64,000 nucleotides of DNA from Rickettsiales bacterium (GCA_021156175.1 JAJNBL010000008.1:21206-85205); one strand, 5' to 3'. Counted from the stretch's first letter, positions 27,228 to 36,390 are shown. Program-made: numbers and translations. Notes: a model not told the origin generated them from the letters alone.

Positions 27228-28460
27228 ATGATTGATCACGCATATATCCGTCAATTAGATGGAACGCTCGTTTCTATCGTGCGGGATTTTCTTATCCTTG
27301 GGCCCTTAAGCTGGTCTTTGGAAGCACAACGGGAATTTCTCTCATCGGTGGAGAAGGGCAATCCTGTCTTGCCGAAGGTAACGTATCCTAAAAAACAATA
27401 CGCCGAGAAAATCGCAGCACTTGCGAATTTTCTCGCACCACTTGAACAGGAAACCCATCCGGCTATCGTCTTTATTCGCGAAAATGCGCGAAGCTATCTC
27501 ACCGCGTATCGGATATTAGAACAGGTAGGAACACCTGCTGTCACAGCGCTTTCGCAAGAGCTGTATGGCCATCCTGGTGACCGGTTACCGCATTACGATC
27601 GCTCCTATCTTGATATTGCATCTTACTTCCTCAATATCGCAGAGCAGTATAATATCGGAGAACAGGAAGAAGTGCTGCCCTACTCAGCGGAAGAATTTTG
27701 TGAGATCCTCCACGATCGCGCCTATGATGTGGTCGGAAGTGCTGCGTTTAAGATTTCGTTTTCCGTCCATCCTACCATCACCGCCCGCGCGAGCGCTGGA
27801 CCCGATTATGTAAAGATTCGCGCCGATGCACGGTTCTCTGACGCGGATGTGGACCAATTGCTGCATCATGAAGTGGCGATCCACACCCTCACCTATATCA
27901 ATGGCCGTGCACAGCCGATTCTGCGCTCCTTGGGCTATTCTGCGCCACGCACGACCGCAACCCAAGAAGGGCTTGCGACCTTTGCAGAATATATCAATTA
28001 CTCAATCAACATTACGCGTCTAAAACGCATCGCGCTGCGCATCATTGCGGTGGATAAAGCATTAGCCGGTGCGGATCTGATTGATCTCTTCCGCTTCTTT
28101 AAAGAGCATGGGCAGGATACAGAAGAAGCGTATTATTCTTCGATGCGGATTTTCCGTGGCGGCACACCACAAGGCGGCATTGTATTTTTGAAAGATGTCG
28201 TGTATTTACGGGGCTTGTTTGAGATCGAAGCGTTCTTAAAACAAGCACTCCATCGCGGCAATTTGCGTGAAATGGATATTTTATACGCAGGGAAACTGAC
28301 GACGGATGATGCATACAGCTTAAGTCCGCTTGTCGAAGAAGGATATATAGCTGTACCGTCACACTTGCCGCATTGGATGCAACAGCGCGATGTGCTCGCT
28401 GCACATCTGGCGATTAATGATCTTACTGAACGATTTAAAGTAAAAGGAGCCCCATTATGA
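27228..28460 (+). CDS. DUF1704 / QEGLA-motif metallopeptidase-like protein
   Basis: 410 residues. Zinc-site signature HHEVAIHTLTY (H214, E215, H219) followed 28 residues later by ATQEGLATF (E247). This is the HExxxH...E pattern of DUF1704, the family that includes the eukaryotic tubulin tyrosine carboxypeptidases (MATCAP/KIAA0895L) and bacterial flavohemoglobin-expression-modulating QEGLA proteins. The C-terminal half is helical and includes the PQGGIVFLKDVVYLRGL motif of bacterial members. No signal peptide, so cytosolic. It lies 24 bases after the DHS-like gene and overlaps agmatinase by 4 bases (ATGA), so it is translationally coupled to polyamine enzymes. Substrate unknown; a peptidase role is inferred from the site only. 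Confidence 0.9.
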   Translation: MIDHAYIRQLDGTLVSIVRDFLILGPLSWSLEAQREFLSSVEKGNPVLPKVTYPKKQYAEKIAALANFLAPLEQETHPAIVFIRENARSYLTAYRILEQVGTPAVTALSQELYGHPGDRLPHYDRSYLDIASYFLNIAEQYNIGEQEEVLPYSAEEFCEILHDRAYDVVGSAAFKISFSVHPTITARASAGPDYVKIRADARFSDADVDQLLHHEVAIHTLTYINGRAQPILRSLGYSAPRTTATQEGLATFAEYINYSINITRLKRIALRIIAVDKALAGADLIDLFRFFKEHGQDTEEAYYSSMRIFRGGTPQGGIVFLKDVVYLRGLFEIEAFLKQALHRGNLREMDILYAGKLTTDDAYSLSPLVEEGYIAVPSHLPHWMQQRDVLAAHLAINDLTERFKVKGAPL

Positions 28461-29371
28461 CCATATCAAAACTCAGCAATCAATGCATGTCCTCTGCGGA
28501 CGGATTTTTAGGAATCGATAAGGAAGTATCCTATAACGACGCCAAAGCGGTAATCATTCCTTTTGGGTTAGAGGCATCGGTGAGCTATGGTGGAGGCACT
28601 GCTGCAGGACCGCGCGCGATGATCGAAGCGTCGCACCAGGTCGAACTTTTCGATGAGCAATTATGGTGTGAGCCTGTGCATGAAATCGGTGTTGCGACTT
28701 TGAACGAGCCTAAAATTGCGCCGGTCATTAAAGATGCCGTTGACCAGCTCGATAGCTTAGTCGAAGCCGTATTGCAAGATGGCAAATTCCCGATGACCTT
28801 CGGTGGCGAGCATTCCATCACAGCGGGCTCGATTCGTCCATTCGCGCGTCGCTATCCGAACTTAACGATGCTCCATTTTGACGCGCATGCGGATTTACGT
28901 GATGGGTATGATGGCGAACATTATTCCCACGCGGCAGCGCTTCGTCGTTGCTTGGATTTTGATCACATCACATTGGTCTCTTGTGGTATTCGAAATATTT
29001 CCGCGAGCGAAATTCCGTTCCTAGAAGCCAACCGTCACCGTATCCATATTTATTGGGGTAAGGATAAGAAACGTTGGAACATCGATGAGATCGTATCGCA
29101 CCTCAAAGGCAAACCAGTCTATGTGACGTTTGACGTGGATGGATTTGATGGCAGCGTGATGTCCGCAACCGGCACTCCGGAGCCAGGTGGCGTATTTTGG
29201 GACGATGTGATGGAAATCTTGACCGCGGCATCTCAAGTCTGCACCATCGTGGGTGCGGATGTGAATGAACTCGCGCCGAAGGAAAATCTCCATGCTTGCG
29301 ACTTCTTAGCAGCGAAATTAGCGTATAAGATTTTGTCGCTGGCGTTTTTACCGCAGAAGGTGAAGCGCTAA
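28457..29371 (+). CDS. speB: agmatinase-family ureohydrolase
   Basis: 304 residues. Mn2+-dependent hydrolase releasing urea from agmatine to give putrescine; arginase/guanidinobutyrase activities share the fold. Metal ligands are all present: H119 (FGGEHSITAG), D142/H144/D146 (FDAHADLRD), D226/D228 (FDVDGFDGS). The GTPEPGG loop matches agmatinase better than arginase. Its ATG overlaps the DUF1704 stop (ATGA), so it is the last gene of the polyamine cluster. Together with ornithine decarboxylase it gives two routes to putrescine, but no arginine decarboxylase lies in the window. Confidence 0.92.
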   Translation: MTISKLSNQCMSSADGFLGIDKEVSYNDAKAVIIPFGLEASVSYGGGTAAGPRAMIEASHQVELFDEQLWCEPVHEIGVATLNEPKIAPVIKDAVDQLDSLVEAVLQDGKFPMTFGGEHSITAGSIRPFARRYPNLTMLHFDAHADLRDGYDGEHYSHAAALRRCLDFDHITLVSCGIRNISASEIPFLEANRHRIHIYWGKDKKRWNIDEIVSHLKGKPVYVTFDVDGFDGSVMSATGTPEPGGVFWDDVMEILTAASQVCTIVGADVNELAPKENLHACDFLAAKLAYKILSLAFLPQKVKR

Positions 29372-29379
29372 GTTACTCT

Positions 29380-29988
29380 TTATTTCTTTGCGCGCGGATA
29401 ACCCCGTAGTACCACATAGCCCTCAGGCCGCTCTAGCGCCTGGGCTACGATTGTCAGCGGGGCTTCCCCTTCTTTGGTCTTGAGGGTGAAGGCAAATTGC
29501 TGGTGAATGCCGTCCTGGATCACCGTTCGCAGCGCATTTAAGCCCGATGCATCCAACCCTTCTTTCGAGAGAATAGTATTAATCCGCTGCTCTCCTTGGC
29601 GTATGTGATTTTTGAAGATACGGTAAAAGTGTGGATCTCCATAAATCACCGTTCCCCGCTCATTCACAATCACCGTAAACTTGGCATGGAGCGAGAGAGC
29701 GCCAGCACAGAGCATCGTCTGGAATTCACCAATTAGCATGAGGATGCGTATCCGATCCATCGCCCATAAGGTATATATCCCAAAAACGCTTAAAAATATC
29801 ACAAGATACCAGACTTGGGGGTATTCCTTCCCCATATGCACGAAGACATACAAGGACGTACCCAGCGTAATAAAGAAGAACACATGCAGCAGCACAAAAA
29901 GCATGAGCGCATTAAACCGCATCGCAAACGATGCTTTGCGCAGTATTTTCCTATGTCCTTTCCGGTGCGAAAGCCGTTCCATAGCCAT
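29380..29988 (-). CDS. two-helix membrane protein with a PAS-like C-terminal domain
   Basis: 202 residues from the ATG at 29986-29988 (MAMERLSHRKGHRKILRKA). AAAAGG stands 9 bases before it, so it is preferred over an ATG 30 bases upstream. Basic N-terminus, two hydrophobic segments (about residues 30-52 and 58-78), then a soluble domain starting KFTVIVNERGTVIYGDPHFYRIF that looks like a PAS fold (beta strand, PAS-type hinge, helices), ending in EGYVVLRGYPRAKK. No output domain follows. It may sense something at the membrane and act through a partner. It converges on agmatinase with 8 bases between stops. Confidence 0.5.
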   Translation of the reverse strand: MAMERLSHRKGHRKILRKASFAMRFNALMLFVLLHVFFFITLGTSLYVFVHMGKEYPQVWYLVIFLSVFGIYTLWAMDRIRILMLIGEFQTMLCAGALSLHAKFTVIVNERGTVIYGDPHFYRIFKNHIRQGEQRINTILSKEGLDASGLNALRTVIQDGIHQQFAFTLKTKEGEAPLTIVAQALERPEGYVVLRGYPRAKK

Positions 29989-30169
29989 ACGGCAGAACCT
30001 TTTCGTTGTTAAAACCAATTATCTCATTGTAAAGAAAGACTATGAGCTATTCGTAAAGAAACTGCTTTTACTCACCTAAAAAAACAATCCAATTGCGTTT
30101 CTTGCATAATCTCGTTACATAACGAAAGAGAGAACTTGAAGGGAGCCGGGTCTAGCAGCCCGATACATT

Positions 30170-31693
30170 ATGGTTGCACGCATCTTAACGGTCGCGTTCG
30201 AAGGTGTCGATACGGCCAGTGTCGAAGTTCAAGTGCATATGGGATCGGGCCTACCCGCCTTTACCATTGTGGGGCTGCCAGATAAAGCCGTGGCTGAATC
30301 CAAAGAACGCATCCGCGCAGCACTCCATTCTCTGGGGCTTTCGCTTCCTCCTAAACGGATTACCGTGAATCTCTCCCCTGCCGATATTTTAAAAGAAGGC
30401 AGCCATTATGACCTTCCCATCACGCTTGGACTGTTGGTAACCATGGAAGTCGTCTCCCCTGCTGATATTGACGACTATATCGCGCTTGGTGAGTTATCAC
30501 TCGATGGCAGGATTATCCGGGTGGCGGGTATTCTTCCTGCTGCTATGCATGCATTTTCACAGGGAAGGGGGATCATTTGCCCCGAAATGAATGGCTCGGA
30601 AGCGGCCTGGGCGGGCGATGACTTAAAGATTATTGCGCCCAATACCCTACTCACGCTCGTCAATCACTTCCGCGGCAATGTGGTGCTCCCGCGCCCAGGG
30701 CTTCAAGGTGCCTATGAAGATACCACTCAATATCCTGATCTTCGGGATATCAAGGGACAAGAAACCGCTAAACGTGCGCTCGAAGTGGCCGCCGCAGGTG
30801 GACATAATCTTCTGATGGTGGGGCCTCCAGGATCCGGGAAATCCATGTTAGCCGCCCGTCTTCCTGGCCTGCTTCCTCCGATGGAACCAGAAGAAATGCT
30901 GGAAGCCAGCATGATTGCGAGCATTGCAGGGTTGCTGGTGGAAGGGAAACTCGAGCAACGCCGCCCCTTCCGGGATCCGCATCATTCCTGTTCGATGCCT
31001 GCGATGGTTGGAGGGGGGAAAACAGCTCGGCCCGGCGAAATCAGCCTTGCCCATCGGGGTGTGTTGTTTCTCGACGAATTACCGGAATTTAACCGCAATG
31101 TGCTCGATTCACTCCGCCAATCAACGGAAACCGGGAAAGTGACCGTATCGCGCGTGAATTCGCACGTCACCTACCCTGCCCGTTTCCAACTGATTGCGGC
31201 CATGAACCCCTGCCGGTGTGGCTATATGGACGATCCCGGCCGCTCCTGCTCGCGCGTTCCCACCTGCGGCACGGACTACCAATCCCGCATTTCCGGCCCC
31301 TTGATCGACCGGATGGATATTCGAATTGAAGTCCCGGCGGTGAATATACTGGAGCTCGAGCGGATGGAACGCCAGGGGAAAGCCATTGATGGCACAGCGG
31401 ATGTTGCTTCCCGGGTGAAACAGGCGCGAATGATTCAAAAAGAACGCTATAAGTCCCGAGGGCTCCGGATTCTGACCAATGCAGAAGCCGATGGGGAACT
31501 TCTTATAGAAGTTGCAAAACCCGACGAAGAAGGCAATGCTATATTGCACCAGGCAGTCGGAACCTTAAAACTTTCCATGCGAGGATATCACCGGGTCTTG
31601 CGGGTGGCCAGGACGGTCGCGGATTTAGAGGGTGCGGAACAGGTTAAAAAACGTCATATATCTGAAGCACTTACCTACCGCCAGGCGGGGTAG
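30170..31693 (+). CDS. comM: YifB/ComM-family Mg-chelatase-like AAA+ ATPase
   Basis: 507 residues. The ComM/YifB type, a hexameric helicase promoting branch migration during natural transformation in some Proteobacteria. N-terminal ChlI-like domain opens VEVQVHMGSGLPAFTIVGLPDKAVAESKERIRAAL, and VNLSPADILKEGSHYDLPI follows. The AAA+ core has Walker A VGPPGSGKSMLA, the Walker B region LFLDELPEF, and the C-terminal Mg_chelatase_C helical domain (RGYHRVLRVARTVADL). Zinc-type cysteines are visible in MNPCRCGY ... CSRVPTCG. Length is typical. Its leader holds the hairpin-like GGGAGCCGGGTCTAGCAGCCCG. No competence operon is adjacent. Confidence 0.93.
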   Translation: MVARILTVAFEGVDTASVEVQVHMGSGLPAFTIVGLPDKAVAESKERIRAALHSLGLSLPPKRITVNLSPADILKEGSHYDLPITLGLLVTMEVVSPADIDDYIALGELSLDGRIIRVAGILPAAMHAFSQGRGIICPEMNGSEAAWAGDDLKIIAPNTLLTLVNHFRGNVVLPRPGLQGAYEDTTQYPDLRDIKGQETAKRALEVAAAGGHNLLMVGPPGSGKSMLAARLPGLLPPMEPEEMLEASMIASIAGLLVEGKLEQRRPFRDPHHSCSMPAMVGGGKTARPGEISLAHRGVLFLDELPEFNRNVLDSLRQSTETGKVTVSRVNSHVTYPARFQLIAAMNPCRCGYMDDPGRSCSRVPTCGTDYQSRISGPLIDRMDIRIEVPAVNILELERMERQGKAIDGTADVASRVKQARMIQKERYKSRGLRILTNAEADGELLIEVAKPDEEGNAILHQAVGTLKLSMRGYHRVLRVARTVADLEGAEQVKKRHISEALTYRQAG

Positions 31694-31846
31694 GATATCA
31701 CCCCTTCAAAAACTTACATTTCATTTACTTAATTTCCTGGATTTACTTAACAGATTATGATAGTATGCTTGTACATTAAAGTTTAATTACGTTGCAGCGA
31801 CCTATGCTGCGTTAAAAGCAATTATAAAGCAAATACGGTAGATTAT

Positions 31847-32503
31847 ATGTCTGATCAGCACGATGATTTAGGATGGGACGTTGGTAATACGGATCAAGCA
31901 GAAGCACAAGAAACTGCCGCGGATTCCGAGCTTTTAGCCGGAGAACGCGAAGCAGCGGCCGAGAAGAAAGCGGCGGCTGCGGCTAAGAAATCTGGCGCTA
32001 GCGCCCCCTCTCAACGAAAAGCTTCTGCCAAAAATGAGACTCCTTTTTTTGATCGTGCCGTAAAATTCGGTGTTCAAATCGGCGGACTTGCAGTTGCAGG
32101 ACTTCTCGCAACGGCTATAGCGCCGTATACATTATTACTTACAATCCCCTTGTATTTTGCTATGCTTTATTTAATGGGCCGTAACAAAACCAAAGAAAAA
32201 GAAGTTGGCACTTTAGGTTCTGGCGATGGCGGATCGCAAGCAAAAGACGGCGACGGCAAAGGTAAAGGCAAGGGCAAAGGCGATGTTGGCAGCCAAGACC
32301 TGAATATTAAAGTAAATGCAGATATTGGAGATGGCTTAGGCGCTCCAATTAAACAACAGGTACAACAAGTAGCCGGCCCACTTGCAAGTAACAACGTTAC
32401 TGGCCAAGGCCCTGCAAACCGTCAAAATAATGCACCTGGCCAAACTACTCCTCCAAACCCTAACGGTCCTACTATTAATGTCGGCACTAATATCCTAGGC
32501 TAA
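31847..32503 (+). CDS. membrane protein with low-complexity arms (unrecognised)
   Basis: 218 residues. An acidic then alanine/lysine-rich N-terminal arm (1-65, including EKKAAAAAKKSGASAP), two close hydrophobic segments (about 70-105, VQIGGLAVAGLLATAIAPY then LLLTIPLYFAMLYLM), and a C-terminal glycine-, lysine-, asparagine- and glutamine-rich arm with KGKGKGKG and repeated PNPNGP-type motifs. Both arms are likely cytosolic if the pair forms a hairpin. No known family. The strong terminator after it and a private leader make it a single-gene transcript. The sequence is not obviously foreign. Confidence 0.6.
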   Translation: MSDQHDDLGWDVGNTDQAEAQETAADSELLAGEREAAAEKKAAAAAKKSGASAPSQRKASAKNETPFFDRAVKFGVQIGGLAVAGLLATAIAPYTLLLTIPLYFAMLYLMGRNKTKEKEVGTLGSGDGGSQAKDGDGKGKGKGKGDVGSQDLNIKVNADIGDGLGAPIKQQVQQVAGPLASNNVTGQGPANRQNNAPGQTTPPNPNGPTINVGTNILG

Positions 32504-32520
32504 TTGCCAAAATAATTCTA

Positions 32521-32551
32521 AAAAAGAGAGGGAACGTTCCCTCTCTTTTTT
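32521..32551 (+). terminator. rho-independent terminator
   Basis: AAAAAGAGAGGGAACG continues into CGTTCCCTCTCTTTTT, a perfect palindrome ending in seven T residues. It ends the low-complexity membrane protein gene. Confidence 0.95.
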
Positions 32552-32636
32552 TATGTCTGCCACTTCTCCTATTTATCCTCCCTTCCATTTGTGTTACGAT
32601 CGCCCAACTTATAAACTTTGGCCGATAGCGTATTTC

Positions 32637-33293
32637 ATGGATTCTTCCGATGCCCCCTCGCTAAACGCCGACAAGACGACTGCGATTCCACAAGCACGTA
32701 TCTCCACGGTATTTGAATCCATCCTCTCCCACTATCCCGAAGACCGCATTGCAGTGGGAACCTTGGTCACGCATTTTAGCCATAGTGGGTTTGGGTTCCT
32801 GATCATCCTGTTTGCTGCACTTCCTGCATTACCAATCCCTGCGCAAGGCATTGCAACACTTCTTTCCATCCCGTTATGCCTCTTGTTTGGACAAATTTTT
32901 GTTGGCAGAACCTCTCCTTGGATCCCAGCATGGATCGCACGCAAAACGTTTGCGCGCAGGACATTGGTAACGCTGTCTCAGGCACTGCTTCCTTACTTGA
33001 AGAAGTTCGAATATATCTCCAGGCCCCGCTTCTTTTACATGACCTCACCCGCAGGCAAGAAAGCCATTGCGATTATGGGGATCGTATGCGCGCTTTTAAT
33101 AGCAATTCCGATTCCCTTTACCAACACCATCCCCAGCATCGGCATACTCATCATGGCACTTGGGATGATTGAGCGCGATGGATTGGCAGTTAAAGCGGGT
33201 ATGTGTATAGGTGCGCTCGGTTTTGTCATTATTTCGCTGATTATTTTATCGGCAGATGATATGCTGGTGACGATTCAAGAACTCTTTACGTAA
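32637..33293 (+). CDS. exoD: ExoD-family exopolysaccharide synthesis protein
   Basis: 218 residues from the ATG at 32637 (MDSSDAPSLN). An earlier in-frame ATG at 32553 lies inside the preceding terminator and is discarded. ExoD family membrane proteins were first linked to exopolysaccharide production and alkali tolerance in rhizobia. Family signature: FSHSGFGFLIILFAALPALPIPAQGIATLLSIPLCLLFGQ, followed by helices at about 140-160 and 170-205. No exopolysaccharide genes are nearby. Transcribed just ahead of mutY, whose start is 8 bases downstream of the stop, so the two probably share a transcript. Confidence 0.85.
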   Translation: MDSSDAPSLNADKTTAIPQARISTVFESILSHYPEDRIAVGTLVTHFSHSGFGFLIILFAALPALPIPAQGIATLLSIPLCLLFGQIFVGRTSPWIPAWIARKTFARRTLVTLSQALLPYLKKFEYISRPRFFYMTSPAGKKAIAIMGIVCALLIAIPIPFTNTIPSIGILIMALGMIERDGLAVKAGMCIGALGFVIISLIILSADDMLVTIQELFT

Positions 33294-33300
33294 CATTGCC

Positions 33301-34323
33301 ATGGAACGTACTTCTCACCAACTACAGCAAATGCATCATGCAATACAGAGCTGGTATCTGACCAATGGCCGGCATCACCTGCCCTGGCGCCTGACGCGCG
33401 ATCCTTATGCAATTTATTTAAGCGAAGTGATGCTGCAGCAAACACAAGTTGCCACCGTGCTGGATCGTTTTTATTTCCCGTTCTTACAGCGCTTCCCCAC
33501 CCTTGAATCACTTGCACGCGCACCACAAGAAGAGGTGCTGAAATATTGGGAAGGCTTGGGCTATTATACCCGCGCAATCAACCTTCATCGCGCCGCAATT
33601 GCCACTGCTCCTGCGTTACCCACTACCGTAGAAGCATTACAAGCACTTCCGGGGATTGGCCGGAACACTGCCCATGCCGTTGCGGCATTTGCCTATTACA
33701 CTCCTGTGCCTGTCATGGAAGCAAACGTTAAGCGAATTGTCTCCCGCGTATTTGCGCTGACCGCTCCTCGCGAAAAAGATTTATGGGAAGCCGCATTTAC
33801 GTTACTCGATTCCGATCATCCGTTTGAATATAACCAAGCGATGATGGATATTGGCTCCATGGTGTGCACAAAAACTAACCCGCTTTGCATGCTCTGCCCA
33901 TTGATGGATGTCTGCGAAGGGAAATTGAACTCTACCGCCTACCCTGCCCCTAAGCAGAAAAAAATTGTGCCGGTGCGACATAAGGATATTATTGTGCTGG
34001 TGCGCGGCAACCAGTATTTCGTGAAAGCCCGCACCACCCGATTCTTGCAGGGACTTTACGGCTTCGTGGAGCAGGATAAAGGAAAAAAAGTTCTGCAATT
34101 TGGCAATAAGATTATTTCCCTTTCCCAAAGACAAGGCACGGTGACACAAACTTACAGCCATTTCCGTCTCGAAGCGGATGTGTATGTGGCTCCGTTTAAG
34201 GGCACCTCCAATCCGCGCGAAGGACAATGGGAAACGCTGAAATCGTTGAGAGAACTTCCCTTATCGGGCGCCGATCAGAAAGTGCTTAAACTTGTCGAGC
34301 AACATTGTGCTGTGATGGCGTAG
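33301..34323 (+). CDS. mutY: A/G-specific adenine DNA glycosylase
   Basis: 340 residues. Removes adenine mispaired with 8-oxoguanine. Helix-hairpin-helix LQALPGIGRNTAHAVAAFAY, the catalytic glutamate in YLSEVMLQQTQVATV, and the [4Fe-4S] cysteines in VCTKTNPLCMLCPLMDVC (Cx6Cx2Cx5C). The C-terminal NUDIX-like domain recognising 8-oxoG (about 225-335) is present though short. Cytosolic. It begins 8 bases after exoD. The ribosome-binding site is weak. Confidence 0.95.
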   Translation: MERTSHQLQQMHHAIQSWYLTNGRHHLPWRLTRDPYAIYLSEVMLQQTQVATVLDRFYFPFLQRFPTLESLARAPQEEVLKYWEGLGYYTRAINLHRAAIATAPALPTTVEALQALPGIGRNTAHAVAAFAYYTPVPVMEANVKRIVSRVFALTAPREKDLWEAAFTLLDSDHPFEYNQAMMDIGSMVCTKTNPLCMLCPLMDVCEGKLNSTAYPAPKQKKIVPVRHKDIIVLVRGNQYFVKARTTRFLQGLYGFVEQDKGKKVLQFGNKIISLSQRQGTVTQTYSHFRLEADVYVAPFKGTSNPREGQWETLKSLRELPLSGADQKVLKLVEQHCAVMA

Positions 34324-34418
34324 AGCATAACATTCCTCTCCCCTTGCCAAGCCACTGCCTTTCCCCTATGGTAGGCGTCTTGTAAAATTCTTATAACCCC
34401 GTGATCTAGAGGATACCA

Positions 34419-35600
34419 ATGCCAGCACAAGATGTCGTCATTGTTGGAGCACTCCGCAGCCCGATTGGAAATCTTAATGGAAGCCTCAGTGGCCTTCCTG
34501 CAAGCGCACTCGGCGCTTCGGTTATTAAAGCATTACTTGAGAAAACTGGCGTTCCCGGCAAAGACATTTCTGAAGTAATTTTGGGACAAGTTTTGACCGC
34601 ACGCTGTGGCCAAAACCCTGCACGTCAGGCATCGCTCAAAGCAGGAATACCTGTTGAAACGCCAGCCTGGATCATCAATCAAGTCTGTGGCTCTGGCCTT
34701 CGTTCTGTTGCACTCGGCTATCAAGCCATTGCCACCGGAAGCAGCCAGATTGTGATTGCCGGCGGACAAGAAAGCATGAGCCAGTCGCCTCACGCAATCC
34801 ATATGCGCGGTGGTGTGAAAATGGGCAATGGGACGCTCGAAGACACGATGATCATTGATGGCCTGTGGGATGTGTTTAACGATTACCATATGGGAATCAC
34901 GGCAGAAAATGTCGCGAAAAAATATAACATTTCCCGAGAAGATCAGGATACACTTGCCTGTACTTCGCAAAACAAAGCAGAAGCCGCACAAAAGGCAGGA
35001 AAATTCAAAGAAGAAATTGCCCCTATAACGGTGCCAAATAAAAAAGGCGATGTGATTGTCGATACGGATGAATTCCCGCGGCATGGCACGACCCTGGCCT
35101 CGCTTGCGAGCTTACGTCCCGCCTTTAACAAAGAAGGAACCGTGACCGCCGGAAATGCCTCCGGTATTAATGATGGCGCAGCGATGCTCATGCTGATGTC
35201 GCGTGAGCAAGCAGAGAAGCGTGGGCTTAATCCGCTTGCGCGTATTGCGTCATGGGCGCATGCGGGCGTCGCTCCAGAAATCATGGGCATTGGCCCGATA
35301 CAAGCAGTACAAAAAGCATTGGCACACGCGGGCTGGACTGTCAAAGACCTTGATCTGATTGAAGCGAATGAAGCCTTTGCTGCACAAGCGATTGCGGTGA
35401 ATCGTGAGCTTGGATGGAATACGGATAATGTGAACGTGAATGGCGGTGCAATTGCACTTGGCCATCCGATTGGTGCATCCGGCGCGCGGATTCTCGTAAC
35501 ATTGCTCCATGAAATGCAGAACCGCAATGCCAAGAAGGCCGTGGCAACGCTTTGTGTTGGTGGCGGGATGGGGGTTGCACTTTGCGTGGAAAAGGAATAG
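34419..35600 (+). CDS. phaA: acetyl-CoA acetyltransferase (beta-ketothiolase)
   Basis: 393 residues. Condenses two acetyl-CoA to acetoacetyl-CoA. Active-site residues of the biosynthetic thiolase family are visible: the nucleophilic cysteine in NQVCGSGLRSVALG, the histidine in LGHPIGASGARI, and the second cysteine in TLCVGGGMGVAL. Length matches PhaA/AtoB. The acetoacetyl-CoA reductase gene follows 40 bases downstream, a PHB-precursor pair. No phaC is in the window. Confidence 0.95.
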   Translation: MPAQDVVIVGALRSPIGNLNGSLSGLPASALGASVIKALLEKTGVPGKDISEVILGQVLTARCGQNPARQASLKAGIPVETPAWIINQVCGSGLRSVALGYQAIATGSSQIVIAGGQESMSQSPHAIHMRGGVKMGNGTLEDTMIIDGLWDVFNDYHMGITAENVAKKYNISREDQDTLACTSQNKAEAAQKAGKFKEEIAPITVPNKKGDVIVDTDEFPRHGTTLASLASLRPAFNKEGTVTAGNASGINDGAAMLMLMSREQAEKRGLNPLARIASWAHAGVAPEIMGIGPIQAVQKALAHAGWTVKDLDLIEANEAFAAQAIAVNRELGWNTDNVNVNGGAIALGHPIGASGARILVTLLHEMQNRNAKKAVATLCVGGGMGVALCVEKE

Positions 35601-35646
35601 AAACTTTTCATTGTACTAAATTTTATAACACTACTAGGAGGTGTAT

Positions 35647-36390
35647 ATGGGGGCGAAAAGTGGTAAGGGTAAAATTGCCGTAGTTACCGGAGGGACGCGA
35701 GGAATTGGGGCCGCCATTTCGATTGCCTTACATAAAGCGGGCTATAACGTCGCAGCCAATTACGCACAGAATGATAAAGTAGCAAAAGCTTTTGAGGCAA
35801 AGACGGGAATACCCACGTATAAATGGGATGTCAGTTCTTACGAGGAATGCTCAACAGGCATACAAACAGTCGCTGCGGATCTCGGCGGAGCCGTGGAAAT
35901 CCTTGTCAATAATGCCGGCATTACCAGAGACGCAACACTTCATAAACTCTCTTCAAATGATTGGGATATGGTAATTCATACCAACCTTACCTCTTGCTTT
36001 AACATGTGCAGGACGGTCATTGATGGTATGCGTGCTGGCCATTTTGGACGGATTGTAAATATCAGCTCGATTAATGCGCAGGCCGGACAATTCGGACAAA
36101 CCAATTATTCTGCCGCAAAAGCGGGCGTGATCGGCTTCACGAAAGCATTGGCACGAGAAACCGCGTCACGTAATATCACGGTCAATACCATTGCTCCGGG
36201 CTATATCAATACGGAAATGGTTGCAGCAGTAGAAAAAACGGTGTTAGGTAAAATTATCGCACAGATTCCGGTGGGCCGCTTAGGTGAGCCTGAAGAAGTC
36301 GCCCGATGTGTGTTGTTCTTGGTCGCAGAGGATGCGGGTTTTATCACCGGGGAAACACTTTCGGTCAATGGCGGCCATCACATGGAATAA
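35647..36390 (+). CDS. phaB: acetoacetyl-CoA reductase (SDR family)
   Basis: 247 residues. The start is set by the ribosome-binding site: AGGAGG occupies 35637-35642 and overlaps an in-frame GTG at 35641, so the ATG at 35647 is used. Reduces acetoacetyl-CoA to (R)-3-hydroxybutyryl-CoA with NADPH. SDR landmarks: cofactor TGGTRGIG, NNAGIT, the active-site serine and YSAAKAG (YxxxK), and NTIAPGYINTEM. Follows phaA directly. It resembles PhaB more than FabG because of the thiolase partner, but FabG-like activity is possible. Confidence 0.92.
   Translation: MGAKSGKGKIAVVTGGTRGIGAAISIALHKAGYNVAANYAQNDKVAKAFEAKTGIPTYKWDVSSYEECSTGIQTVAADLGGAVEILVNNAGITRDATLHKLSSNDWDMVIHTNLTSCFNMCRTVIDGMRAGHFGRIVNISSINAQAGQFGQTNYSAAKAGVIGFTKALARETASRNITVNTIAPGYINTEMVAAVEKTVLGKIIAQIPVGRLGEPEEVARCVLFLVAEDAGFITGETLSVNGGHHME

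Noticed and set aside
32553..32636. Upstream ATG for exoD at 32553
   Set aside because: Lies at the end of the terminator of the previous gene. The extra 28 residues are not family-like; the ATG at 32637 fits.
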